From assembly GCA_011389735.1 (NCBI GenBank), contig JAABTS010000042.1, positions 1 through 38,061 of the forward strand: a stretch of 38,061 bases of DNA, read 5' to 3'. The translations under genes were made by a program, and so were the position numbers. This document shows positions 8,275 to 16,270 of the stretch, piece by piece. This DNA comes from Desulfobacteraceae bacterium (lineage in GTDB: Bacteria > Desulfobacterota > Desulfobacteria > Desulfobacterales > JAABTS01). The notes under the pieces are model-generated. The model was not told the DNA's origin and did no database searches. It worked only from the letters and a program-made list of their open reading frames with translations. The number at the start of each line of letters is the position of its first letter. The first letter of the stretch is position 1.

Positions 8275-9357
8275 TTATCCGTGGCTTCCTTTAAAGGGCG
8301 ATAATGTGTTTTCGTCCAAAGATTCGATCAATGCGACGACCAGTTTCAAGGTGTTGTCATAATCGTCCAGGCTTGCGACGCCGACGTGGCTGTGGGCGTA
8401 ACGAACGGGCGCGGCTATGACCATCGTTGGAATTCCGGTTCCGTGAAGATGTATTCGTCCGGCGTCTGTTCCTCCTCCGGTTCTCACCGCCGTTTGGTAG
8501 GGAATTCCGCGTTTTTCAGCAACTTCCATTACAATCCTGCTGAGTTTGCGATCAGTGATCATTGAAGGATCATAGAGCCGGATCTGAGGGCCGCCGCCCA
8601 ACCTCCCCTGGATTTCGTCTTTTGAAACGCCCGGAAGATCGTCGGCCGGAGTTCCTTCGAGAACCAGGGCGATGTCCGGATCGACCAGGGCCGTCGATGT
8701 GGCCGCTCCTCGAAGCCCGACTTCCTCCTGAACCGTGCCGGTTCCGAACACCGTATTGGGGTGGGATCGATCCCGCAGATATTTCATGGAGTCGATCATC
8801 AGCGCTGTTCCGATCCGATTGTCGAAAGCTTTGCCGCAGACGATCCGGGAATTGTTCAGAAAAGTGAATTCGCTGTCTGGAATCACCGGGTCGCCTGGAC
8901 GCACGCCGTAGGTTTGCATCACGTCAGTTTTATCGACAGCTCCGATATCGATAAACATATCTTCAATGGCCAGGTTTTTTTTCATTTCTTCGTTTTTTAG
9001 ATGATGAACCGGTTTGGCTCCGACAACGCCTCGAACAACGCCGGTTGCAGTCCTGATAATCACTCGTTGCGCCAATACGGCGTGGCTCCACCATCCTCCC
9101 AGGGGATGGAATTTGATGAAGCCGTCCGACGTGACATAACGGACGATGAATCCGATTTCATCCATGTGCGCGGCGATCATGATTTTGGGAGCCTCTGCGG
9201 TTCCTTTTTTCATGCAGATCAGACTTCCCAGTCCGTCGTGGCTGAATTCAACGATCCCTTTCAATTCGTTCATAATGATCGATCGAATATCGCCTTCGTC
9301 GCCAGATACGCCGTAGACATTGCTCAGTTTTTCCAGAAGCTGGGCTGAAGTTTCCAT
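8275..9357 (-). CDS. M42-family metallo-aminopeptidase
   Basis: A 360-residue cytoplasmic dinuclear-metal peptidase of the FrvX/glutamyl aminopeptidase/deblocking aminopeptidase group (family M42), which trims N-terminal residues from peptides. Metal-binding and catalytic motifs visible in order: AAHMDEIG (about 62-69), GKAFDNRIG with the bridging Asp, TVQEEVGLRGA with the catalytic and ligand glutamates, VLEGTPAD, and RTGGGTDAGRIH, plus a late YAHSH histidine. Length is typical. ATG 9357 is chosen over the in-frame TTG at 9360; AGGAGG lies nine bases upstream of the ATG. It stands alone downstream of the glnA terminator, so it is probably separately transcribed. Confidence 0.93.
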   Translation of the reverse strand: METSAQLLEKLSNVYGVSGDEGDIRSIIMNELKGIVEFSHDGLGSLICMKKGTAEAPKIMIAAHMDEIGFIVRYVTSDGFIKFHPLGGWWSHAVLAQRVIIRTATGVVRGVVGAKPVHHLKNEEMKKNLAIEDMFIDIGAVDKTDVMQTYGVRPGDPVIPDSEFTFLNNSRIVCGKAFDNRIGTALMIDSMKYLRDRSHPNTVFGTGTVQEEVGLRGAATSTALVDPDIALVLEGTPADDLPGVSKDEIQGRLGGGPQIRLYDPSMITDRKLSRIVMEVAEKRGIPYQTAVRTGGGTDAGRIHLHGTGIPTMVIAAPVRYAHSHVGVASLDDYDNTLKLVVALIESLDENTLSPFKGSHG

Positions 9358-9424
9358 CAAAAAAGGCCTCCTGCTGCAATCAATAATTTTTGTGTCGACG
9401 TTTTCAAGAAAACCGGCTTAAATA

Positions 9425-9544
9425 GCGCCTGAATGAAAAGTCTCAAAATACGGCTCTAAGCGGGTTTGTAACCCGCGTGTCCACCCTCGTGGCCAACGGG
9501 GATTCAAATCCCCCTGGAGCGTGAGAAGGTTTTCGTTCAGCCGC
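9425..9544 (+). repeat. Family B element, copy B1
   Basis: About 120 bp with inverted ends GCGCCTGAATGAAAA and TTTTCGTTCAGCCGC, flanked on both sides by TAAATA (9419-9424 and 9545-9550), which looks like a 6-bp target duplication. The interior holds two hairpins, gcgggtttgtaacccgc and ggggattcaaatcccc. A second copy is at 15914-16034. Confidence 0.8.
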
Positions 9545-9551
9545 TAAATAC

Positions 9552-9585
9552 AAAAAGCCGGCCTGCTTATGACAGGCAGGCCGGC
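9552..9585 (-). terminator. Intrinsic terminator of the amt-glnB-glnA unit
   Basis: On the minus strand a perfect 10-bp stem, GCCGGCCTGC pairing with GCAGGCCGGC around a 9-base loop, is followed by CTTTTTG-type T-rich sequence. It lies 27 bases after the glnA stop codon. Confidence 0.85.
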
Positions 9586-9612
9586 GGCAAGGAGAGAGGG
9601 CCGAGAAAGACG

Positions 9613-11025
9613 TTAAATATCGTAATACAGGTAAAATTCGTGGGGATGCGGTCTCAGTCTGATCGGATTGATTTCGCTTTCGGTCTTGTATTCGATCCAC
9701 TTATCGATCGCGTCCTGAGTGAACACCTCGCCTTTCAAGAGGAACTCCGAATCCGCTTTCAGGGCGTCGAGCGCCTGGTCCAGCGATCCCGGAGCCGATT
9801 CCACTTCAGCCAGTTCCTCGGGCGGAAGGTCGTAAATATTCTTGTCCAGGGGGTCGCCCGGATCGATCTTGTTCTGAATACCGTCCATAACCGCCATCAG
9901 AATGGCTGAAAAGGCGAGATATCCGTTGCACGACGGATCGGGAGTTCTAAATTCGATCCGTTTCGCTTTAGGAGAATCCGAATACATGGGAATTCTCACC
10001 GCTGCGCTCCGGTTACGGCTCGAATAAGCCAGATTGACCGGCGCTTCGAATCCTGGAACCAGACGTTTGTACGAATTCGTGGTCGGGTTGGTGAAGGCGC
10101 AGAGCGCTTTACAATGTTTCAAAATGCCGCCGATACCGTAGAGGGCTTCCCGTGAAACGCCCGCATATTGATCTCCGGCGAAGACAGGGGAGCCGTCTTT
10201 CCAGATACTGATGTGGGTGTGCATGCCCGATCCGTTGTCTTCAAAAATGGGCTTGGGCATGAAAGTGACCGTTTTATTGTGTCGATATGCTACGTTTTTA
10301 AGGACATATTTGAACCACTTCAACTGATCCGACATCTCTAAGAGCGGTTTGAACCGCATGTCGATTTCGGCCTGGCCTGCGGTGGCCACCTCGTGGTGGT
10401 GGGCTTCGATGTTGATGCCCAGAGCTTCGAGGATGAGAACCATTTCCGTTCGAATATCCTGGTATTTATCCATGGGCGGCGCCGGAAAGTATCCTTCTTT
10501 GGGCCTTGGCTTGTACCCCAGGTTGGGGCCTTCTTCCCGGCCGGTGTTCCATGTGCCTTCGATGGAATCGATAGCGTAAAAGGCGCTGTGGCCCTTCGAT
10601 TCGAATCGAATGTCGTCAAAGATAAAGAATTCGGCTTCGGGGCCGATGAAGGCGGTGTCTCCAATCCCCGAACTCTTCAGATAAGCCTCCGCTTTTTTTG
10701 CTATATACCGGGGATCGCGCGAATAGGGTTCCCGGGTGATAGGGTCGGTGATATTGCCTATTAAAACAAGGGTCGGCTCCTTGAAAAACGGATCCATTTT
10801 GGCGGTGCCCGGTTCGGGAGTGACAAGCATGTCGCTGGCGTTGATCGGCTGCCAGCCCCGGATACTTGATCCGTCAAACCCGAATCCGTCCTCGAAAACC
10901 GATTCTGTAAGTTCAGCGATGGGAAAGGAACAATGCTGCCAGGTTCCCGGAAAATCCATAAATCTGATATCCAGCATTTTGGCCCCGTTTTCTTTTGCAA
11001 ACTCCAATACGTCTTTAGGTTTCAT
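9613..11025 (-). CDS. glnA: Glutamine synthetase type I
   Basis: A 470-residue GSI enzyme joining ammonia to glutamate at the cost of ATP; it works as a cytoplasmic dodecamer. Signature elements: [16 protein letters not shown] near residue 50, the glutamate-rich [29 protein letters not shown], and NRSAAVRIP. Tyr398 in NIYDLPPEE matches the site adenylylated by GlnE in GSI-beta enzymes (Tyr397 in E. coli), so covalent regulation is likely. AGGAGG precedes ATG 11025. Last gene of a unit with amt and glnB, followed by an intrinsic terminator. The gap to glnB (196 bases) holds repeat A5. Confidence 0.97.
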   Translation of the reverse strand: MKPKDVLEFAKENGAKMLDIRFMDFPGTWQHCSFPIAELTESVFEDGFGFDGSSIRGWQPINASDMLVTPEPGTAKMDPFFKEPTLVLIGNITDPITREPYSRDPRYIAKKAEAYLKSSGIGDTAFIGPEAEFFIFDDIRFESKGHSAFYAIDSIEGTWNTGREEGPNLGYKPRPKEGYFPAPPMDKYQDIRTEMVLILEALGINIEAHHHEVATAGQAEIDMRFKPLLEMSDQLKWFKYVLKNVAYRHNKTVTFMPKPIFEDNGSGMHTHISIWKDGSPVFAGDQYAGVSREALYGIGGILKHCKALCAFTNPTTNSYKRLVPGFEAPVNLAYSSRNRSAAVRIPMYSDSPKAKRIEFRTPDPSCNGYLAFSAILMAVMDGIQNKIDPGDPLDKNIYDLPPEELAEVESAPGSLDQALDALKADSEFLLKGEVFTQDAIDKWIEYKTESEINPIRLRPHPHEFYLYYDI

Positions 11026-11067
11026 TGGTGTTTTCCTCCTTTGGAATAATTAAATTTTTTTTATTAC

Positions 11068-11170
11068 AGGTTTTTCAAAAATTCAATTTCACAAGGCGGC
11101 GGGCCCGGGAGCATACTATTGGCATATCCCGGGCCCGCAAAGCATTGAAATTTAATTTCTGAAGACTATA
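11068..11170 (+). repeat. Family A palindromic repeat, short form, copy A5
   Basis: aggtttttcaaaaattcaat at the left and aatttaatttctgaagactata-type sequence at the right, with inner arms gcggcgggcccggga and tcccgggcccgc. It lies between glnB and glnA, inside the presumed operon. Confidence 0.9.
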
Positions 11171-11221
11171 TATACGATATTTCCCGGTTTGTCATGCGTG
11201 TTCGATAAAAATTCGATTGAA

Positions 11222-11687
<466 letters not shown>

Positions 11688-11712
11688 GGAACCGAATATC
11701 CGTATGTTTCAA

Positions 11713-13014
11713 TTATATATCACCGATTTCAAAAGCCCGTTCTCCGTGGAAGGTGTTGTCGAGGCCGTCGATTTCTTCACTGCTTTCAATCCGCAATCCG
11801 CCGCTCAAAAAACTGGTCAGATAGACCACGGCCAGAGTCGCTACGCCGGTGTAAGCCGCTGTTGCTATTACGGATATCAACTGAATCCATAACTGGCCGG
11901 GATTACCGTAAATCAGGCCGCTTACGCCGTCATTGACCGAGGGGTTGGCGAATAAGCCCGTGGCCAGCGCTCCCCAGATTCCACAAATCCCATGCACCCC
12001 GAATGCGTCCAGGGAATCGTCATAACCGATCCGACGTTTGATCATGGTGACGCTGAAAAATCCAAAAAGTCCACTGCCGAAACCAATGGCCAGTGACGCC
12101 GGAATTCCAACGAATCCCGCAGCCGGCGTAATGCCGACAAGTCCCGCCACGATTCCGGATGCAATACCGAGTACAGTTGGCTTTTTACTGAAAAACCATT
12201 CAGCGAACATCCAGGTCAGAGCCCCCATTGACGCCGACGTGTTTGTCACAATGAAAGCGTTCGCCGCAACGCCGTCCACCGCAAGCTGGCTACCGGCGTT
12301 AAATCCGAACCACCCAAACCAGAGCAGCGCAGCGCCCAGCGCCGTCAAAGCCACGCTGGAAGGAAACATAGGCTCTTTGCCGTATCCGATTCGTTTGCCG
12401 AGCACCAGCGCCAGAACCAGGCCCGCAACACCAGCGTTGATATGAACCACCGCGCCGCCCGCAAAATCAAGCGCACCCATACTGGCCATCCATCCGCCGC
12501 CCCACACCCAGTGGGCGATCGGACAATACACAATGGTAAGCCACAAAATCGTGAACACGATCCACGCTGAAAATTTCAGCCGGTCCACGATCGATCCAAG
12601 AACCAAAGCCACCGTAATGCCCGCGAACGTCATCTGAAATGCAGCGAATATATAGGTGGGAATGGTTCCGGAAATCGAATGAACCGTAATACCCTTGAAA
12701 AATAAATGATCCAATCCTCCGATAACTCCCCCGTGATCAGGCCCGAACGCCAGCGTGTACCCCCATAAAATCCAGAGAATACTCGCCAGGCAATAGGCCA
12801 CAAAAGTCATGGCCACGGTGTTCAACAAATTTTTATACCGGGACATTCCGCCGTAAAACAAAGCCAATCCCGCCGGGGTCATCATCATGACAAGAGCCGT
12901 GGAAACAATGATCCAGGATGTATCCCCGGAGTCTATCGCGTCGTTTGCAAATGCGGTGAATGGAAATAAACACATCATCAGAATCAATAATACAATACGA
13001 ATTTCAGGTTTCAT
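11713..13014 (-). CDS. amt: Ammonium transporter (Amt/Rh family)
   Basis: A 433-residue inner-membrane ammonium channel. A cleavable signal peptide (residues 1-23, ending AFA) precedes about 11 membrane helices, as in AmtB. Family landmarks: ALFYGGMSRYKNLLNT, WVWGGGWM, DFAGGAVVHINAG with the first pore histidine, and DAFGVHGICGIWGALATG with the second. A cytoplasmic tail (about 25 residues, many acidic) follows. ATG 13014 is chosen over an upstream in-frame start because AGGAGGAGG lies just before it and the signal peptide then starts correctly. First gene of the amt-glnB-glnA unit, 66 bases downstream of a perfect sigma-54 promoter. Confidence 0.96.
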   Translation of the reverse strand: MKPEIRIVLLILMMCLFPFTAFANDAIDSGDTSWIIVSTALVMMMTPAGLALFYGGMSRYKNLLNTVAMTFVAYCLASILWILWGYTLAFGPDHGGVIGGLDHLFFKGITVHSISGTIPTYIFAAFQMTFAGITVALVLGSIVDRLKFSAWIVFTILWLTIVYCPIAHWVWGGGWMASMGALDFAGGAVVHINAGVAGLVLALVLGKRIGYGKEPMFPSSVALTALGAALLWFGWFGFNAGSQLAVDGVAANAFIVTNTSASMGALTWMFAEWFFSKKPTVLGIASGIVAGLVGITPAAGFVGIPASLAIGFGSGLFGFFSVTMIKRRIGYDDSLDAFGVHGICGIWGALATGLFANPSVNDGVSGLIYGNPGQLWIQLISVIATAAYTGVATLAVVYLTSFLSGGLRIESSEEIDGLDNTFHGERAFEIGDI

Positions 13015-13079
13015 GAGTATCCTCCTCCTTGTCAGATTCGTTGTCATTGTTATTACACCGGCGCGTATGTAAGTTTATA

Positions 13080-13094
13080 GCAACTTGTGTGCCA
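13080..13094 (-). promoter_or_regulatory. Sigma-54 promoter for amt-glnB-glnA
   Basis: Read on the minus strand the sequence is TGGCAC, five bases, TTGC: a perfect match to the -24/-12 promoter bound by RpoN. The expected start site is near 13068, about 54 bases before the amt start codon. NtrC-type activation under nitrogen shortage is inferred; no clear NtrC site pair was found upstream. Confidence 0.85.
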
Positions 13095-13367
13095 AAACCC
13101 GGAAGATGATCGAAATAGCAATTAAATGAAATGGTTGGATCGAATCAAGAGCATGGGCAAAGGAGTGGCGATGAGTACAATAATGTAATTTTATAATTCA
13201 AAACTTACAAAATTGTAGCTTAACGTTTCAGGATTTCAGTTTTTATACGGTTTGGGCCGAAACCCATACGGCGTTGCCTTTCAGAATTTATAGGAAGCGT
13301 CTTGACCGGAGGGATCACCCGATTCAGGGACAATCGGGTTTGTACAGGTTTTCAGAAAAATGTTTAG
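13095..13367. other. Intergenic region upstream of the nitrogen promoter
   Basis: No gene seen. It contains an inverted pair TACAAT (13176-13181) and ATTGTA (13211-13216) in AT-rich sequence, and a perfect hairpin CCCGATT/AATCGGG at 13318-13338. Either could belong to an activator or termination site, but nothing ties them to one. Confidence 0.35.
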
Positions 13368-13465
13368 CCTACAATTAAGTCCAATACCCGTGAATGGATA
13401 CCATTCAGCCGGTTTCAATCCCGTAGAACAGGCGTCCTTGCCTGTTTCGCCCTACAATTAAGTCC
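13368..13465 (+). repeat. Family D insertion D1 with 15-bp direct repeats
   Basis: A 68-bp insert (13383-13450) begins aatacccgtgaatggata and contains the hairpin gaacaggcgtccttgcctgtt. It is flanked by the perfect 15-bp direct repeat CCTACAATTAAGTCC at 13368-13382 and 13451-13465. It matches the first half of D2 (30843 onwards) and then stops. Confidence 0.8.
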
Positions 13466-13564
13466 GGAAACGCAATGCCGGAAAAATAATAGATATCGGA
13501 ACAACGCCCGCAGAAAGATGACAAAAACGTAATATTTTAATAAAAGGGAGCCAAAAATGAAATT

Positions 13565-14089
13565 TTATATACCGCGATCACGACTAAAAACAGAGGTTAC
13601 ATATGAAAACGTGGACTTTACCCGCGCCGCCGTAACGAATCGGGCCAGCTTTCGGAATCCTTTTCGCAAAGAACGGATTTCCTGTTTGACCGGAGCGTCG
13701 TCGTCGCAAAACGTGGCGATACAGGTAAACGGCCGGATATCGGAAGGAAAAATGCAGGGACCGGATCCGTTTTTCAGGAAAACGCAGTCAGACGTAAAAA
13801 GGGGATCTTCGTGGGCCAGACATTGGAAAATGGTTGACGACATTTCAGGTCTTGAGGCAAGGATAAAAACGCAGTCCCAGAGGTTGATAACGGCGTCTGT
13901 ATAGATATTGCGGCAGCAGATTCCGCCGCAGTGAACCGCGCAGGACTTCATCAGATCATCGGCCTGAATCAAAAGGGCGTTTTCCCGGCGCCGGATTTCC
14001 AGGCACAGGAATTCAAGTTCCTCCATGGTTTCCGAATTGAACCCATCGATGATCTTCCCCGCAAATTTGAATTTCCCTTTCACCCCCAT
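13565..14089 (-). CDS. YkgJ-like cysteine-cluster protein
   Basis: A 174-residue protein with the cysteine pattern of the YkgJ/CxxCxxCC family (putative zinc- or iron-binding): C-x3-C-x3-CC around residues 50-59, then DCVFL, GPCIFP and RPFTC near residues 100-125. Members are small cytoplasmic proteins of poorly defined role. The N-terminal 45 residues are helical and charged, the C-terminal part basic. No Shine-Dalgarno is visible before ATG 14089, so the start is uncertain. It lies alone, minus strand, between D1 and a 500-base gap. Confidence 0.75.
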   Translation of the reverse strand: MGVKGKFKFAGKIIDGFNSETMEELEFLCLEIRRRENALLIQADDLMKSCAVHCGGICCRNIYTDAVINLWDCVFILASRPEMSSTIFQCLAHEDPLFTSDCVFLKNGSGPCIFPSDIRPFTCIATFCDDDAPVKQEIRSLRKGFRKLARFVTAARVKSTFSYVTSVFSRDRGI

Positions 14090-14536
14090 AATAACAATGA
14101 ATTCGTTTTATTCGGAATTATAGATCCTTCTGAAAGCCGAATTATTGAATCCATTATACCGTTTCTTGGGAAATAATTCAACCAATTTCAGAAATTGAAA
14201 GGAAATTTGAAAAACCAGAGGGCGGAGTGGATTGGTTGCCGATCTTCCCTGCTTTCGCGTATGAAAAAGGTGTTCACATTTAGTTTGCGCTAACGAGCAG
14301 GTTTTGTTTGCTGCGACGGACCGGCTGCGCCGCCTGGAGTGCGCAAATGAAACGTTGAGTATACTTTCGCATTTTCGATAAAAATATCAATGGGGAACAT
14401 GGTGTATTAAAGGGGGGGGAGATTCCTACTTTTAAAATCGAATCCCGGGCCGTCGGTTTGGAATCGTTCGGTTTTTCGGGGATTGTCTTGAATTTTGTGT
14501 TAAACCGGTTTTTTAACAAAAAAATGGTTTACAATT
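14090..14536. other. Intergenic region with palindrome and possible folded RNA
   Basis: No gene with support. A perfect palindrome CAATTTCAGAAATTG lies at 14183-14197. A 64-base segment at 14284-14347 is closed by TTTGCGC/GCGCAAA and contains two smaller GC-rich stem candidates. A run of eight G lies at about 14412-14419. The minus-strand open frame across 14280-14519 has no ribosome-binding site and low-complexity composition, so I do not call it. Confidence 0.4.
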
Positions 14537-14565
14537 TTGAATGTCCCTCAAAAATGTGGTATGAA
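14537..14565 (+). promoter_or_regulatory. Possible sigma-70 promoter for the 104-residue protein
   Basis: TTGAAT (14537-14542), 17 bases, TATGAA (14560-14565). It lies about 50 bases upstream of the ATG at 14614. Confidence 0.4.
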
Positions 14566-14613
14566 AGGGTTTCAAGACGGCCGGCCTCGCCGGTATAAGA
14601 AAAAGGAGGATAA

Positions 14614-14928
14614 ATGACGGCGTTTTTGACAGCTATTGTACTGATATCATTTTTCGGCGCCTTGACATATATGGCGAAAGATCTTGTGGGTAAAAACAAG
14701 GAAACTGGAAAACAGGCGAAGCCGAAAGCAACCAGGGATGTAAAACCGGTAAGGAAGTTGATAGCGCATGATGTCCGGAGGATCACGGATAGTGTTCCCG
14801 ACAGCAAGCCTATCGCCGCCAAAGAAGAAATTCTGCAATTTTGGACGGAAATCATGAATGATCCGAAACATGATATGGAAACGCGGCTCAAAGCATCCGA
14901 ACTTTTAGGAATATACTATTCCGATTAA
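14614..14928 (+). CDS. Small membrane-anchored protein with terminase-small-subunit-like tail
   Basis: A 104-residue protein of unknown role. Residues 1-20 form one hydrophobic segment (FLTAIVLISFFGALTYMA), followed by a lysine-rich stretch (about 22-50), suggesting an N-in or tail-exposed membrane anchor. The last 35 residues (KEEILQFWTEIMNDP, then RLKASELLG) strongly resemble a helical segment found in many phage terminase small subunits. A strong AAGGAGG lies just before ATG 14614. There is no phage gene nearby, so this is more likely a shared helical module than a terminase. It stands alone between promoter-like sequences. Confidence 0.7.
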   Translation: MTAFLTAIVLISFFGALTYMAKDLVGKNKETGKQAKPKATRDVKPVRKLIAHDVRRITDSVPDSKPIAAKEEILQFWTEIMNDPKHDMETRLKASELLGIYYSD

Positions 14929-15033
14929 ACGCCTTGCGATTCCGTAGGTTATAACCGGATCAGGGCAAAACGTTTTTGCCGAATTTATATCCTTGAAATA
15001 ACGGGAAATACGAAAATAACCGGGCAAAACCGT

Positions 15034-15061
15034 TTGACATTCGATTCCATCGCGATATACA
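15034..15061 (+). promoter_or_regulatory. Sigma-70 promoter upstream of the 64-residue protein
   Basis: TTGACA (15034-15039), a 16-base spacer, TATACA (15056-15061). Transcription would start near 15068, leaving a leader of about 265 bases before ATG 15333. A solo family A arm lies in that leader. Confidence 0.55.
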
Positions 15062-15142
15062 TAGAGGCATGAACGGCTACATTATATATTGGTTTTCAAG
15101 CATGATAGATAACCAGGCCGCATGCCCGCACCGGGCGTATTG

Positions 15143-15186
15143 TCTTTCGGATATTCACTTTCAGTACGATATCGGTCGGAGGGATA
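15143..15186. repeat. Solo right-arm fragment of family A
   Basis: ctttcggatattcactttca followed by gtacgatatcggtcggaggg closely follows the fragment at 7897-7940. No matching second arm is present. Confidence 0.55.
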
Positions 15187-15332
15187 CGACTGTTTGCCGG
15201 ATCTTCTTCCGTTTCTGAAATATAAAATTTGAAAACAGCGGCGACGGCGTGCGTTTCAGCGAAACTGATTTTCTGAAAAGCCGTCTGATCATTTCATCGG
15301 CGTCTGATCGGATAGGTAAAGGAGGAACATGA

Positions 15333-15527
15333 ATGGAAGGGTTGACGAAAAAGTTCACGATCAACATTGTCGACCGGCGGCTCATGATTGGAAAGATCGA
15401 TGAAGGCCAGAAAAAAATCTTACACTTTGAGCCTCAAGAGGCGATCGAACTGCTTCAACATCTCAAGAGAAAAGAATCCCGGCTTAGGGAGATCGCTGAG
15501 GAGGAAAAAGCCGCTCACGCCGAATAA
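15333..15527 (+). CDS. Small protein of unknown function, 64 residues
   Basis: The predicted product has a strand-rich first half (KKFTINIVDRRLMIGKI) and an amphipathic helix in the second (residues about 35-60, rich in Glu, Lys and Arg). No signal peptide, membrane segment or family motif is visible. AAAGGAGG lies eight bases before ATG 15333, a strong site that supports real translation. Nearest promoter candidate is at 15034. Isolated, with no operon partner; function not assigned. Confidence 0.6.
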   Translation: MEGLTKKFTINIVDRRLMIGKIDEGQKKILHFEPQEAIELLQHLKRKESRLREIAEEEKAAHAE

Positions 15528-15729
15528 AAAATTTCCATCCGGTTGACGATGATCAACCCTCGCTGAAATCCACGGCGCGAAAAATTTTTGCGCGTCTTGA
15601 ACCGACCCGGATACAACGCGTCGATGAACGTAACGCCTTAAGATACTGCATCGGACATTTCTTAACGCCGAACCGGCTTGAGCGTCTCATATTTCAACCG
15701 CCGTTTTTCAAATTTCAAGCCGTCAATAC

Positions 15730-15833
15730 AGGTTTTCAGAAATTGTTTTTCACAAGGCGGCGAACCTGTGATAATACTGTTCGTATATCCCGGGCCCACA
15801 ACACAGTAAAATTAAATTTCCGGAAGGCTATAG
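15730..15833 (+). repeat. Family A palindromic repeat, short form, copy A7
   Basis: aggttttcagaaattgtttt at the left, aaattaaatttccggaaggc followed by tata at the right. The inner left arm is diverged (gcgaacctgtga) against the intact right arm (tcccgggccc), so the palindrome is partly decayed. Confidence 0.88.
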
Positions 15834-15865
15834 GTCACTTCATATTGACAAACGGGAAAATAATG

Positions 15866-15893
15866 TTGAAAAAAACAATACTTGTTCTATAAA
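15866..15893 (+). promoter_or_regulatory. Possible sigma-70 promoter for the giant kinase
   Basis: TTGAAA (15866-15871), 16 bases, TATAAA (15888-15893). If used, the leader to ATG 16271 is about 370 bases and contains elements B2 and A8. Confidence 0.35.
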
Positions 15894-15913
15894 TTTCCGG
15901 AAATCTATATATA

Positions 15914-16034
15914 GTGATTGAACGAAAAACCGCAAAATAGGGCTCTAAGCGGGTTTATAACCTGCGTCTCCTTATCGTAGCCAACGGGGATTGTAAATCC
16001 CCCGGGAGCGTGAGGAGGTTTTTCGTTCAGCCGC
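15914..16034 (+). repeat. Family B element, copy B2
   Basis: About 121 bp with inverted ends; the inner 13 bp TGAACGAAAAACC (15919-15931) pair perfectly with GGTTTTTCGTTCA (16017-16029). TATATA flanks both sides (15908-15913 and 16035-16040), consistent with a 6-bp target duplication. The interior hairpins match B1. The right flank overlaps the first bases of A8. Confidence 0.85.
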
Positions 16035-16036
16035 TA

Positions 16037-16144
16037 TATAGGTTTTCAGAGATTGGATATCACAAAGCGGCGGGCCCGTGATAATACTATTCATATATTC
16101 CGGCGCCCGCAATGCAGTGAAATTTTATTTCCGGAAAACGATAG
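16037..16144 (+). repeat. Family A palindromic repeat, short form, copy A8
   Basis: tataggttttcagagattgg at the left, aattttatttccggaaaacg then atag at the right, inner arms gcgggcccg/cggcgcccgc. Its left TATA is shared with the right flank of B2, so the two elements touch at a TA step. Confidence 0.88.
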
Positions 16145-16270
16145 CCGATTACATCACCGTTGGGGTGGTGATTCGAGTATTTAAAGAATGTCTGTTGCGG
16201 GCGTAAATGTTATAATACCCGGCTATAACAGACTTATCAGGAAAGTTCAGATTCAAAAGGCCGCAGCCGT

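Noticed and set aside
14284-14347. Integron attC site
   Set aside because: A TAAC-containing stem is present but the required GTTRRRY core with its inverse partner is not, and no integrase or cassette array is seen.
14412-14419. Run of eight G as a phase-variation tract
   Set aside because: It lies in no supported reading frame or promoter spacer; could also be an assembly error.
14280-14519. Minus-strand open frame of 79 residues
   Set aside because: No ribosome-binding site, no recognisable domain, unusual composition, and overlap with a likely structured segment.
14614-14928. Prophage terminase gene
   Set aside because: Only the tail resembles a terminase segment; the protein begins with a membrane helix and there are no other phage genes.
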